38,707 nt of DNA from Bryobacteraceae bacterium (GTDB lineage Bacteria; Acidobacteriota; Terriglobia; Bryobacterales; Bryobacteraceae), in the NCBI GenBank assembly GCA_025350445.1, contig JANXXV010000024.1, forward strand, positions 1 to 38,707, read 5' to 3'. The notes below the pieces were generated by a model that made no database searches, was not told the DNA's origin, and saw nothing but the letters and a program-made list of their open reading frames with translations. Of this stretch, positions 17,506 to 27,730 are shown one piece after another. The position numbers and the translations under genes were made by a program. Position 1 is the stretch's first letter. Each line of letters begins with the position of its first letter.

Positions 17506-18689
17506 TGCGTGTGCTGCTGGCCTCTAACGCTTCGTATGCGCCGCCACGCGGTGGATCGACGCGCAGCAATCTGGTTTGGCTTCGCCATCTGGTGCGCGCG
17601 GGGCATGAATGCCGGGTGGTGTGCGGGGCCGTGCCGGGGGCGCGGGATGTGGTGGCGGACGGCATCGGTATCTTCCCGGTGCATGAATTCGTGCGGCACA
17701 GCGGCGTGTTGGGCGAGCGGATCCGCGAGTTCCAACCGGACCGGGTGCTGGTTTCTTCCGAAGACGTCAGCCATGTTTTGCTACGCGAGGCAGAGCAGGC
17801 GGCGCCTGGACGATTGGTCTATTTGGCGCATACTCCGCAGTTCTTCCCGTTCGGCCCGGCGAGTTGGAATGCCGACGCCGGCGCGGCTGACATTGTTCGC
17901 GGCGCCTGTGCGGTAGTGGTGATTGGGCGGCACATGGCTGCGTACGTCGAGCAGTATTTGGGGCGGTCCGCGGAAGTTGTTCATCCGCCGGTTTACGGCA
18001 GCGAGCCTTATGCGCAGTACGGTGGATTTCAACGCGGGGCGGTGCTGATGATCAATCCTTGCGAGGTAAAGGGCAGCGGTATTTTTCTCGGGCTGGCGCG
18101 GCGGTTTCCGTTGACTTCGTTTGCGGCACTGGCCGGTTGGGGCACGACGCAGGCCGATCGCGACGCGATGCGGGCGGTGCCGAATGTGACGGTGCTGGAA
18201 AGCGTGCCGGATATTGAAGAAGTGCTCTCGCAGGCCACGCTGCTGCTGATGCCATCGTTATGGGTGGAAGGGTTCGGGTTGATCGCGATGGAGGCGATGT
18301 TGCGGGGTTTGCCTGTGATTGCCAGCGATTCAGGCGGTCTGGTGGAGGCGAAGCACGGGACGGGTTTTGTGATTCCGGTGAGCCCTATTGAGCGATATGA
18401 AGCGGTGTTCGATGAGAACCACATGCCGAAGGCGGTGGGCGCGGAACAGAATCTTGCACCATGGGTTGCGGCGCTGCATACATTGCTGACGGATGAAGCC
18501 GCCTATGAGACAGAGGCGGAGCGGTCGCGTGCGGCGGCGCTGCGCTTTGTGCGTGCCTTGAACGCGGCGGATTTCGAGACGGCGCTGCTGGCGTTACGGC
18601 CCGGGGAGTGCGCGCCGGAGAAGACATCGCGGCCGGTTGCGCTTTCGGCCGCTAAACGCGCGTTGCTGCTGCGGCGGCTGCGCCGGTAA
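17505..18689 (+). CDS. GT4-type glycosyltransferase (first of two)
   Basis: The 394-residue GT-B glycosyltransferase starts within the TGA of the FkbH-ACP gene (TGATG), so it is translationally coupled. It begins MRVLLASNASYAPPRGGSTR, the glycine-rich N-terminal acceptor loop. The donor-domain EX7E motif is at Glu255/Glu263 (PSLWVEGFGLIAMEAM), followed by LPVIASDSGG. The last residues are basic and helical (LSAAKRALLLRRLRR), a motif also present in the next protein. It is a clear paralogue of the N-terminal half of the next gene. Sugar donor and acceptor are unknown. Confidence 0.85.
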   Translation: MRVLLASNASYAPPRGGSTRSNLVWLRHLVRAGHECRVVCGAVPGARDVVADGIGIFPVHEFVRHSGVLGERIREFQPDRVLVSSEDVSHVLLREAEQAAPGRLVYLAHTPQFFPFGPASWNADAGAADIVRGACAVVVIGRHMAAYVEQYLGRSAEVVHPPVYGSEPYAQYGGFQRGAVLMINPCEVKGSGIFLGLARRFPLTSFAALAGWGTTQADRDAMRAVPNVTVLESVPDIEEVLSQATLLLMPSLWVEGFGLIAMEAMLRGLPVIASDSGGLVEAKHGTGFVIPVSPIERYEAVFDENHMPKAVGAEQNLAPWVAALHTLLTDEAAYETEAERSRAAALRFVRALNAADFETALLALRPGECAPEKTSRPVALSAAKRALLLRRLRR

Positions 18690-20689
18690 TGCGCATTCTG
18701 CTGGCGCACAACTCGCTCTACTATCCTTCCATGGGCGGCGGCGATAAATCCAACCGCCTCTTGATGGAAGCACTGGCGGCTCGCGGGCATCGCGTGCGCG
18801 TGGTGGCGCGTGTGGAGAAGTTCGGCGTGCCTGCGCACCGGACGCTGTTGAGCGAACTGGCGGCGCGGGGCGTTGCGGTGAATGTTAGCGGCCGCGATGT
18901 GAAGTTCGTGCGTGGCGGAGTTGAAGTTCATGCGCTCACTTTGGACCCGCACCTCCGCGCGTATTTCGAGACACAGATAGCGGAGTTCGACCCGGATGTC
19001 ATTGTTACTTCCACCGACGATCCCGGACAACTGCTGCTTGAAATTGCACTGCGGGCGTCGCGGGCACGGGTGTTGCATCTGGTGCGCGCTACGATTGCCG
19101 TCCCGTTTGGGCCGGACAGTTCCATGGCGGGCGCTTCACGGACGGACGCGCTGCGGCGGGCCGACGGCGTGGTGGGCGTGAGTGAGTACGTTGCCCGCTA
19201 TGTGCGCGAATTTGGCGGCATGGATGCGATTCATCTGCCGATTGCATTGATGGAGCCGGGCGAGTTTCCGTACGTGGCGCGGCTTGAGAATCCCTACGTA
19301 TCGATGGTCAATCCGTGCGCGGTGAAGGGAATTTCGATCTTTCTTGCCCTGGCGGAACGGATGCCGCAGGTGCAGTTTGCCGCTGTGCCCGTGTGGGGGA
19401 CGAACGCTGAAGACTTGGCGGCGCTACGGCGGCACGCGAACATCACTGTGCTGCAGCCGGTGGAGAACATTGACGAATTGTTGAACCGGACGCGCATCCT
19501 GCTGGTGCCCTCTTTGTGGGCGGAGGCGCGGAGCCGGATGATTCCGGAGGCGATGCTGCGGGGCGTTCCGGTGTTGGCGAGCAAGATCGGCGGGATTCCG
19601 GAAGCAATGCTTGGCGTGGATTATCTGTTGCCGGTGAATCCGATTAGCCGATACAAGGCTGCCGTGGATGAGAATATGGTGCCGGTGCCGCTGGTGCCGC
19701 AACAGGATATCGGGCCTTGGCAGGCGGCGCTGGAACGGTTGCTTACCGATGACGTGCATTACCGGGAGTTGTCGGTGGCGTCTCGCAAGGCTGCGCTGGG
19801 TTATGTTGCGGGCTTGAGCGTGCTGCCGTTCGAGGAATATCTGGAATCGCTGATGCGGAAGCCCCAGCGGGACCGTGGCGTCAAGGATGCCGGCCTATCC
19901 GGGGAGAAGCGCAAACTGCTGGCGCTGCGTTTGAAGCAGGCCGCTTCGCGCCGGCCTTCGGAGAATCTCTGGTTCAGTAATTTGGATGCCGAGGGTTTGC
20001 GCTTGTTTTGCTTCCCGTTTGCCGGCGGTGGGACGCTGCTTTACCGGTCGTGGACGGAAACGCTGCGAGCGCCGGCTGCGGTCTGTCCGGTCTGCTTGCC
20101 GGGCCGGGAAGCGCGGCTGCATGAGTTGCCTTTCGACAGCATGGATGCGTTGATAGCGGCGCTGGTGCCTGCGATTGCCCCGTTTCTGGATGCGCCGTTT
20201 GCGTTTTACGGGCACAGCATGGGGGCGGCGATTGCTTTTGAGTTAGCACAGGCGCTGCGGCGAGCCGGGAACCCTTTGCCACGCGGGTTGTTCGTCTCTG
20301 CGGCGCGCGCACCGCAGTTTCGATTGGGCCACCAGGCGCAGGCGGACCCGGACGACGCGAGTCTGATTGACCAATTGCGGCGGCTGGAAGGCGTCCCGGC
20401 GGAGGTGCTGATGAATCCGGCACTGATGCGGTTGGCGATGCCTGCGCTTCGGGCCGATACGCGGTTGTATCGGAACTATGTGTACCGCCCGGAGGAGCCG
20501 CTGGCGATTCCGATTTTTGCTTATGGCGGGAATGCGGATGCGAACGTTTCGCGGGAGCAGGTGGGCGATTGGCGGGAGCAGACTGCGGCGGCGTTTGTGC
20601 AGACGGAGTTTGCCGGGGGGCACTTTTTTATTCAGTCGGCGGCGGAGTTTTTGGCGGCGTTGGCGGAAGGGCTGGCGGTTTTGGGGTAG
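18689..20689 (+). CDS. GT4-type glycosyltransferase fused to a type-II-like thioesterase
   Basis: The 666-residue fusion protein shares its first base with the last base of the previous stop codon. Residues about 1-395 are a GT4 glycosyltransferase: MRILLAHNSLYYPSMGGGDK and EX7E at Glu279/Glu287 (PSLWAEARSRMIPEAM). A short basic helix (LSGEKRKLLALRLKQ) links to residues about 425-666, an alpha/beta-hydrolase of the type-II thioesterase family. That domain opens LRLFCFPFAGGGTLLYRSW, has nucleophile Ser510 (GHSMG), a probable acid Asp617, and His645 (GGHFF). Such thioesterases usually release acyl groups from carrier proteins. Fused to a glycosyltransferase and downstream of a glyceryl-loading ACP, it may transfer the glyceryl group to a sugar or free the ACP. 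I know of no described member with this architecture. Confidence 0.85.
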   Translation: MRILLAHNSLYYPSMGGGDKSNRLLMEALAARGHRVRVVARVEKFGVPAHRTLLSELAARGVAVNVSGRDVKFVRGGVEVHALTLDPHLRAYFETQIAEFDPDVIVTSTDDPGQLLLEIALRASRARVLHLVRATIAVPFGPDSSMAGASRTDALRRADGVVGVSEYVARYVREFGGMDAIHLPIALMEPGEFPYVARLENPYVSMVNPCAVKGISIFLALAERMPQVQFAAVPVWGTNAEDLAALRRHANITVLQPVENIDELLNRTRILLVPSLWAEARSRMIPEAMLRGVPVLASKIGGIPEAMLGVDYLLPVNPISRYKAAVDENMVPVPLVPQQDIGPWQAALERLLTDDVHYRELSVASRKAALGYVAGLSVLPFEEYLESLMRKPQRDRGVKDAGLSGEKRKLLALRLKQAASRRPSENLWFSNLDAEGLRLFCFPFAGGGTLLYRSWTETLRAPAAVCPVCLPGREARLHELPFDSMDALIAALVPAIAPFLDAPFAFYGHSMGAAIAFELAQALRRAGNPLPRGLFVSAARAPQFRLGHQAQADPDDASLIDQLRRLEGVPAEVLMNPALMRLAMPALRADTRLYRNYVYRPEEPLAIPIFAYGGNADANVSREQVGDWREQTAAAFVQTEFAGGHFFIQSAAEFLAALAEGLAVLG

Positions 20690-20837
20690 GGTTGTGGTCA
20701 GGGCGATGGCGGTTTGATCCGCTTGCGTTTACCGGATCACAACGACTCGCAATCTTTTGCTTATCCAGAGACTTCACAAAGCCTTCTTTGATTTTGCTCC
20801 AACTCCAGCGGTAGTTGCAGTTCCATGTGTTTGTTGA

Positions 20838-23466
20838 GTGCAGGAAGACTATGATGGTCTGATACCCCCTATGGACGCTGGTTTCTCCGCAGCAATTCCG
20901 ACTTCTGCCCGCGCATTTCTCGTCGCCTGGGCTAATCAGCAGGGTGGGTGGGTGCGCCTCCTTGTCTCAGAGGTTCTGGTGTCATCCGCACCGGTAGCTG
21001 AATCTTACCTGCAGGAGGTCTATATAGCATTCTTGATTGAGAACGCGCTGGCACCTGGCGACCCGCTCCCGATCTCTTCACTGAATGATTCGGAGGAAAC
21101 GAAAGACGAGGTACAGACGCTGTTGCTTACAAAGTTGGATGAACTCGAAGGTGTTAATGCATTGACAGCAGGCCAATCAATCGATTTCAACTCGAAGCTC
21201 ACCATCGTCTTCGGTCAAAACGCGTCAGGGAAGACCGGGTATGTTCGAGTTCTCAAAATGGCTGCGGCTGTCCGAAAAGTGGAGAAAGTGCTCCACGACG
21301 TGTCGGGCACGGTAAAAGCAGCCGGCGCCCCAACGGCCCTTATATCATTTCGACTTGGGGATAACGACGACAAGGTTCGATGGAGGAACGAATCGGGTCT
21401 GGCCCCATTTACGCGGATCGATGTGTTTGACTCTTCGGCCACGAATCTCCACGTCGACGAGGACCTGAACTACGTCTACACCCCTGCAGAATTAGCAAGA
21501 TTTCCTCGAGCGCAACGAGGAATAGAATGGGTCAAGGCCAAACTCGAATCCGCCATTGCGGATGCATCGAAGATTACGAATCCGTTTACCTCCTTCTTCA
21601 CACCGGGCAATCGGGCGTACGCGCTTATAGAATCGCTAGGCCCCATCACCGACCTAGCTGCCGTTCGCGCACTCACGTTTGTGGAGAAAACGGAAAGGGA
21701 AACGATCGATCCGCTAAAGCTTGAGATTGATGCTCTAAAATCCAGTAAGCCAGAACTCTATATCAGAGCAGCGACTGAGCTTAAGCAAAAGTTCGAATCC
21801 TTGGCGAAGGCCATTAGCACTCTTGCTGAGATTGATGCTGGTTCATACACTGAAGCGGTCGCTAGGGTCGCATCCGCAAATCAACAACACGAAGCAGTGA
21901 CGCGAAGCTCCTTCGCCGGCCTCACAATACCTGGTCTGTTACAGGATGCATGGAAAGAGTTCATTCAGGCGGGAGAGGAATACCTCCGTGCCACGGTCGA
22001 ATCGGAGAACTATCCCTCGACCGAATCGAACTGTATATATTGCCAGCAACTGGTGTCCGCACCGGCGATTGACCTTTTGAGGAAGTATCGGGATTTCTGT
22101 AACAATGCCTTTCGTTCGGAATTGACAGAAGCTCAGCAGAAGCTAGATGCGATCATCACACCTTTGCGAAGTAAGCTGAATTTTCCTGACGTCCTGCGAC
22201 AATTGTCAGAAATACTGGTTGCCTTACCTCAGCTAAGTTCCGGATAAGCGAGACTGTTTGCAGAAAGTGTTGCTCGCCGGTGAAGTCACCATTACAGACA
22301 TGAGTAGCGGCCGACCCGTTGGATGGACTGACAAGGATGAGGATGTGCTGGCCGCGAAGGAGATTCTCGAAGGTCTTTCGGCCCAAAACCTCTCGGTTCT
22401 GCGAGAGCTAACGGAGCAGAAGGACGAGCGAGAAAAGATCCGACGAGAGAAGGAGGCGCGAGTTGCTGATATCGAGTCGCGGCTCAGGCTTGGTGAACTT
22501 CTCCCGGAAGTTGAGACCTTTGTCGAGGGAGCGAAGTGGGTAGACAAGGCAAGAATTCATTACGGAAGATTTTCTAAACTTCTGAGGTCCCTCACAGACA
22601 GTTCAAAGCGTGCAAGCGAAGATCTTCTAAATCGCGATTTCGAGGATCACTTCAAAGCAGAGTGTAGATTGCTGCGGGCTCCCGTCGTCACCTTGCAGTT
22701 CCCCGGGAAGGCCGGGCAAGTTTCCCGAAAAAAAACGGTAGCAACTGGTTACCGCTGTAGTGAAGTCCTCTCCGAGGGAGAGCAGAAGGTCATAGCACTG
22801 GCAGACTTCCTTGCGGAAGCATCGCTAAAACCGCCAGCGCCAGTAATTTTCGATGACCCGATTAACAGTCTTGACTACATTCGCATGTCCGAGGTTGTGA
22901 ATCGGATCGTTAATCTTACAGATGGCAGGCAGGTCATCGTTTTCACGCATAATATCTGGTTTGCGGCTGAGCTCCTCTCTCATTTTGAGGACCGTCGTTC
23001 CGATTGCGCCTATTACGACGTCGCACGGGAAGGTGGGCGAATTGGCGTTGTGTCGAAGGGTACGAATCCTCGATCTGATTCCTTCAAGAGCGTTCGGTCG
23101 CTCATACACGAGTTACAGCAAAGCGCAGGCAAAGCCACAGGGGCAACGCGCGCGGCACTCATCGAAAAAGGGTATGAACACCTTAGAACCCTTTGCGAGA
23201 TTATCGTCGAATCTGAGTTGCTTCAGAACGTAACGACACGTTACGCGCCGATGGTACGGATAACTATGCTGCCGAAAATCAAGACCAATGCTCTTGAGGA
23301 TGCGATCGCAGTGATCTGCCCGGTTTATCTGGATTGCTGCCGCTATATCAGTTCACATTCCCAACCCCTTGAAACCCTGAATATTCGGCCGGAGCTAGAA
23401 CTTTTCGAAGCGGATTATAGGAAGATATTAGATGCGCGCGAAAGATACCAAACGGCGAAGTCGTGA
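20838..23466 (+). pseudogene. RloC/PrrC-like ABC ATPase with HEPN-type nuclease motif, split by a frameshift
   Basis: Two frames (20838-22247 and 22258-23466) carry one protein of about 875 residues. The first piece has Walker A GQNASGKT (126-133 from the GTG start) and a zinc-hook-like CIYC (399-402) between coiled-coil stretches. The second has the ABC signature LSEGEQ (171-176 of the piece), Walker B FDDP (Asp199/Asp200), an H-loop His231, and at its C-terminus RYISSH (362-367), an RX4H motif as in HEPN ribonucleases. This combination (AAA_13-like, zinc hook, HEPN-type end) matches RloC and PrrC anticodon nucleases, which cut tRNA when phage or DNA damage is sensed. A one-base change near 22234-22257 separates the frames, so the gene is probably inactive, or shifted, or misassembled. 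An ATG at 20871 is an alternative start. Confidence 0.8.
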
Positions 23467-23607
23467 TCCTGATTGCTTGACCATGCGGCCGACCCGTCAT
23501 CCCGCTTGGCGTTCGCGCTCGGCGTGAATACTGCAACCCATGGGCGAAGGATGGAAGTAGTCTCCTCCATCGTTTGGCGTACGCCACGGTCACAATCCTG
23601 GTGAGCG

Positions 23608-24132
23608 CTATGATAATGTCGTGGATTTTCTGCGTTGTCCAGTTGCGTCCGGAAGATCTACTAGCTTCTGTGCATCGTTGACATTATCCATAAACGATCC
23701 GCCGCCCTGTATGTTCATCATCTTTACGATGTCAGACAGGTCGGCATACTGCACCACTGCTCGCGATGCTCTGTTCTTTTCTCTCATCGCCGGCGAGCTA
23801 TGATAATCTACACTCCATCCCTCGTTCAGACATCCGTGGCTCGAATTTGCCCCTCTGGAGATCGGCACAATTCGCAGATACATAAAGCCTTTCAATCGAG
23901 CCACTGGCCGATTCAAGACGTGATCTAGAACGAGATTGGTCAAGTCGAGATCTGGAAACGCGCGGATGAATGCGCGCCTATAGGCACGGTAGTCCACATG
24001 GACCCATACCTGCATTGGGCAGTGTAGGACTGTTACTTCAGGCAGGTCCCAGATGGCCAAGCGAATATCGGGTTCGTCTGGTTCGTGCGCCTCAACGAGG
24101 AAGGCCTTACTGAGCGGTTCCGGAGTTAACAT
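23608..24132 (-). CDS. Protein of unknown function
   Basis: The 174-residue frame looks real: it has balanced composition and ordered secondary-structure-like stretches (DIRLAIWDLPEVTVLHCPMQ, then VWVHVDYRAYRRAFIRAFPD). I do not recognise a family and see no signal peptide, membrane segment or metal motif. It sits in the seemingly less GC-rich accessory patch next to the RloC-like gene and is convergent with it, so a link to that system is possible but unsupported. Confidence 0.5.
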   Translation of the reverse strand: MLTPEPLSKAFLVEAHEPDEPDIRLAIWDLPEVTVLHCPMQVWVHVDYRAYRRAFIRAFPDLDLTNLVLDHVLNRPVARLKGFMYLRIVPISRGANSSHGCLNEGWSVDYHSSPAMREKNRASRAVVQYADLSDIVKMMNIQGGGSFMDNVNDAQKLVDLPDATGQRRKSTTLS

Positions 24133-24402
24133 GGCTACGATCCTCCCGACCTATGTCTCAATAGCACTTGTGTCTCGTGCGGCAAGCGGGATGTATAAGC
24201 ATGGCAGCAGCCCTGAATTCTTCGGGATGCCTATCGCGTGCTGATCAATCGGTCGGCAAGTCGGCTGGGGGTTATTCATAAACACCGGCGCTTTAGAAAT
24301 AGCCTTTTACGGGATTAGATCACATTCTCCAATGATCCGGAGCGATGGCTACAGATTGACGTCTCCAGTCGCCCTTTAACCAAACATTCTCGAACCGTTC
24401 CG

Positions 24403-27090
24403 TCAGAACCGGAACCGCATCCCCCCCGACACAATTCGCGGAGCCCCCGGCGCATAGAAAGTTGCGTGCTGCAACGGGTAATCGCCGTTCACCGCTGGAA
24501 ATGGCCGCGCGATGAAGTTGCCTTGACTCGTGAATCCCGTGGCCCCCAGTTGCGCGGCGCTGTAATACTGACGGTCGAACAAATTGTTCCCCTGGACGAA
24601 AAGCTGTATCAACCGGTTCACCTGATATCGGGCACCCAGGTTCACCACCGCGTAGCCCGGAGCTGTTCCGGGCCCCAGGTAGTAGCTGCCTTCGGCCTGG
24701 TGCAGGTTGTTCTTGTTGCCGCGCGCATAGGAACTCGACAGCGCCGTGGCGCCCAGGTCCACTTGAAATTTCGACGTCACCTGGATATAGGCGTACGCTT
24801 TCAGCATATGCCGCGGGATGAGCGGGATCTTCGCTCCCGGCTGGATTTGGGTGAATCCATCCAGCCCCTTGCCGCCGCCCGCCGCTGCCGCATCGTTGGT
24901 GCTGTTGCTGGAGCCGCTTACCGTCTCCGGGCTTTGGTATGTCGCGTCCAAAAACGTATAGCCGCCGCCTAGCGTGACGCGCCAGATACGGCCGCTGGCG
25001 TCGATTTCCACTCCCTGTCGGCGTGTCTCGCCGAAGTTCTTGAAATAGCCGAAGCCAGTCTGATTCGAGGCGACGTATAAAATGTCGTTCCGGTTTTCCC
25101 CGCGGAACCAGCCGGCGCTCCACTTCAGATTGTTCTCAATGCCTCCGCGGATGCCGGCCTCTAAGGTTCTGGTTACGACTTGGCGCAGCGGCGGGTCGCT
25201 GGCCATCGCGTTCGGCAGTTTGCAAGGCTGGTTCGGATCGGCGCATCCGAGTTCGGTGGACGTGGGTGCGCGGCTGCCTTCGTTATAGCCAAAATACGCG
25301 TTGACGCCGCGGACCGGGCTGAAGGTGATGCCCGCGGCGGGGTTGAACCGGTCGAAGGTGTTGCGGCTGGTGAGCGAACCGGAACCGGCAACCGGTTGAA
25401 TGCGGTCGTAGTTGTCGATGGTTGTTCGGTTGTAGCGCCCGGACAGAGTGAAGTTCCATGCGTTGCCGATGGAAAGAGTGTCTGTGCCGTAGACGCTTGC
25501 GGTACGGATAAGCCCGTGCAGATCCACCGGCGTGTCGAACGAACTAACGCCCGTGATGCTTCGGTCCGGATTGAGGTAGCCGAGTTGCGACGATTGCAGA
25601 AAGTCCAGGCTGCTGCGGTCAAAAGCGACGCCCGCGGTGAACTTGTTGCGATGGCCGGCGGGCGTGCCCGACTGTGCCATCTGTCCGGCGAATCCGTAGT
25701 TGTTCTGGGTCGTGTGTGTCTTGTTGATCTGTCCGTTGCACTTCTGGTCCGGCGTGTCGTTCAGAAGAACCTGGGCGATGCAGCGCCAGTAGGGAAACGG
25801 CGTGTTGGCCGCGTTTGCGCCGCTGGTTGGGAAGCCGCTGTAGCCTGCGGCGGTGAGGGCCGCGCGTTCGGCCGCGTTGGGCTGGTACACAGACTGGTCC
25901 AGGGAATTTTGGTTGATATCGCCGTTGTAGGTATTGGTGCGGATGTAGCGGTAGTAGGCGTTTCCGAAAATCGTCAGGTTATTGGTTGCATTGTGCCGCG
26001 CGGTGAAATTCAGAAACGGCGAGCGGTTAGCGGTAATGTCGGGCTTAGTGTAGACACTGGAAAAGTCTCGGGCCAGGAAGCGCTGCTCCTGCACCCCGTT
26101 GCCGTTCAGTTGGTTGTTGGCGTAAGCCACGGTGAGCCCGAGCGTGGTCTTCGCGTGCTGCCAGCCGGCCTTGCCGAAGAACTGGCGGACGTTCGAGGGC
26201 GAGTTCGCGCGCCAGCCGTCGTCGAAGAACAGGTTACCGGCGCCATACCACGTCAGTCCCTTAGAATTGGAGCCGCCGTGTTCGAAGTCCACGGTCTTGC
26301 GTCCGTATCCGCCGCCGCTTACCTGGACGGCGGTGCCAGGGGAGGTGTTGCCGTCCTTGGTTTGAATCGACAGCGCGCCGCCCAGGGTGTTGAGCCCGAA
26401 CAGCGGATTCGATCCGGGCATCAGCGTGGTCTCTGAGATGGCGATGAGCGGGATCAGATCCCAACTGACTACGTCGCCGAACGGCTGGTTGAGCCGTACG
26501 CCGTCCATATATACCGAGAGGCCCTGCGGCGTGCCCAGCAGTGGCGAGGCGGTGTAGCCGCGGTAGCTCAGATCGGGTTGGAACGGGTTCCCCTGCACTT
26601 CGTTCAGGTGGACTCCGTTGAGTCGGCGGTTCATGAATTCGGACAGGTTGATGGCACCGCTTCTCTGAATGTCGAATTGATCCGCTGTTTGCACTGGGGC
26701 GGATATCTGGTTACGGTCCAAGTCCATTCCGGGAAGCGGGGTGGTTGCGATTATGGTGATGGAGCTTGCGGGGCCTTGGCCCAGCGCCATGGTTACCATG
26801 CGGGAGACGGGCGCCGCTGACTGCACTTCAATCGAGAGCGACTGCGTGGCGAAGCCATTCTTCGAGATTTCCAGCTTGTAGGTACCGTAGGGTAAGCCCG
26901 CCAACGTGAATAATCCCTGCGCGTCCGTCTGAAAGCGCCGGTTCGCGATCGGGCCCTGCATTTTTCCCGACGCTGCCATCGCGGAGCCGGAGGGGTCTTT
27001 GACTTCGAGGCGGATCTGCCCGTCGGGGCGCTGGGCATTGAGCGCTACTGAGAAGAGAATGAGCGCGAAGGCCGCGCGCGGAGAGTGCAT
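24403..27090 (-). CDS. TonB-dependent outer-membrane receptor
   Basis: About 895 residues from the ATG at 27090 ([20 protein letters not shown], a signal peptide). A carboxypeptidase-regulatory-like domain follows ([19 protein letters not shown], then [20 protein letters not shown]), then a classical plug ([20 protein letters not shown], then [20 protein letters not shown], then [17 protein letters not shown]) and a barrel ending in Phe (VSGGMRFRF). The family imports iron chelates, vitamins or sugars using TonB energy. The cargo is not evident, and no siderophore or cobalamin gene is adjacent. The frame could start at 27111, but that adds residues before the signal peptide. The roughly 230 bases upstream contain no riboswitch that I recognise. 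Confidence 0.9.
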   Translation of the reverse strand: MHSPRAAFALILFSVALNAQRPDGQIRLEVKDPSGSAMAASGKMQGPIANRRFQTDAQGLFTLAGLPYGTYKLEISKNGFATQSLSIEVQSAAPVSRMVTMALGQGPASSITIIATTPLPGMDLDRNQISAPVQTADQFDIQRSGAINLSEFMNRRLNGVHLNEVQGNPFQPDLSYRGYTASPLLGTPQGLSVYMDGVRLNQPFGDVVSWDLIPLIAISETTLMPGSNPLFGLNTLGGALSIQTKDGNTSPGTAVQVSGGGYGRKTVDFEHGGSNSKGLTWYGAGNLFFDDGWRANSPSNVRQFFGKAGWQHAKTTLGLTVAYANNQLNGNGVQEQRFLARDFSSVYTKPDITANRSPFLNFTARHNATNNLTIFGNAYYRYIRTNTYNGDINQNSLDQSVYQPNAAERAALTAAGYSGFPTSGANAANTPFPYWRCIAQVLLNDTPDQKCNGQINKTHTTQNNYGFAGQMAQSGTPAGHRNKFTAGVAFDRSSLDFLQSSQLGYLNPDRSITGVSSFDTPVDLHGLIRTASVYGTDTLSIGNAWNFTLSGRYNRTTIDNYDRIQPVAGSGSLTSRNTFDRFNPAAGITFSPVRGVNAYFGYNEGSRAPTSTELGCADPNQPCKLPNAMASDPPLRQVVTRTLEAGIRGGIENNLKWSAGWFRGENRNDILYVASNQTGFGYFKNFGETRRQGVEIDASGRIWRVTLGGGYTFLDATYQSPETVSGSSNSTNDAAAAGGGKGLDGFTQIQPGAKIPLIPRHMLKAYAYIQVTSKFQVDLGATALSSSYARGNKNNLHQAEGSYYLGPGTAPGYAVVNLGARYQVNRLIQLFVQGNNLFDRQYYSAAQLGATGFTSQGNFIARPFPAVNGDYPLQHATFYAPGAPRIVSGGMRFRF

Positions 27091-27319
27091 ATATGAATAT
27101 TCTTTCCGCACGCCTCCCGTTCAGTCTTTCGCTCTGAAGGGGGATGTCGCTCCTATGAGTATGGCGAACCGATCGCCGTCCACGGAAATACGATCATCCC
27201 GGTCGCCCGGATTGCTTATGGATTTGGAGGAGGTACAGGGGACGGGTTGGCGCAAGCAAACCCGGAAGAGGCGTGGCGGCCACGCCAATCGGTGTCTTTG
27301 AAATCCGCGATCGGCGGGG

Positions 27320-27721
27320 TTACGCCGGGGTCAGCCATTGTTTGGCCAAGGCCTCGGGATCGCTGGTTAGGTCGATCGGCCGGCGTAGGGTTTCGCTGCC
27401 GTTCTCGGAAAATATGCCGGTTACGCCGGCAGCCGTTGGCTGAAGGTCCAAGCGGCGGTCCTTCGCCTGCAGCCGCAGGGTAGTATCGATCCAGGTAATT
27501 TGCACCTTGATTCGCTGGCTGTGGCCAATGCGGGTGGCGTGATCGAGCAGCGCGGTGGTGAATTTTCCAGTCTTCAACTGTTCGGCAACCGGCGCGTCCG
27601 CCAACGTGCGGGCGCGGTCTTCCTCCCGCTGTTTACGGATCTCGGCCGCGCGGGCGGGATCGCGCTCGTCCTGTGCTTCCAGGCTCTTCAGATTGTTTTC
27701 AAGAGCATCCAGAAAACTCAT
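27320..27721 (-). CDS. Small protein of unknown function
   Basis: The 133-residue protein is the last gene of a three-gene minus-strand cluster with the DUF3565 and POTRA genes. The N-terminal half is charged and probably coiled-coil (LDALENNLKSLEAQDERDPA, then EIRKQREEDRARTL). The C-terminal half has short strands (IKVQITWIDTTLRLQAKDRR). No domain is recognised. The 9-base spacing to its upstream neighbour supports cotranscription. Confidence 0.7.
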   Translation of the reverse strand: MSFLDALENNLKSLEAQDERDPARAAEIRKQREEDRARTLADAPVAEQLKTGKFTTALLDHATRIGHSQRIKVQITWIDTTLRLQAKDRRLDLQPTAAGVTGIFSENGSETLRRPIDLTSDPEALAKQWLTPA

Positions 27722-27730
27722 GCTTTCATT

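Noticed and set aside
20690..20837. Possible tRNA or attachment site at the edge of the accessory patch
   Set aside because: No cloverleaf or repeat could be recognised; only a short unrecognised coding-like remnant is present.
25180..26436. Long plus-strand open frame (418 codons) opposite the TonB receptor gene
   Set aside because: It is an antisense shadow of a clear receptor gene; the translation shows no family motifs and the frame is open because of GC-rich third positions.
27091..27319. Possible riboswitch before the TonB receptor at 24403-27090
   Set aside because: I found no match to cobalamin, TPP, SAM or c-di-GMP core motifs on the minus strand.
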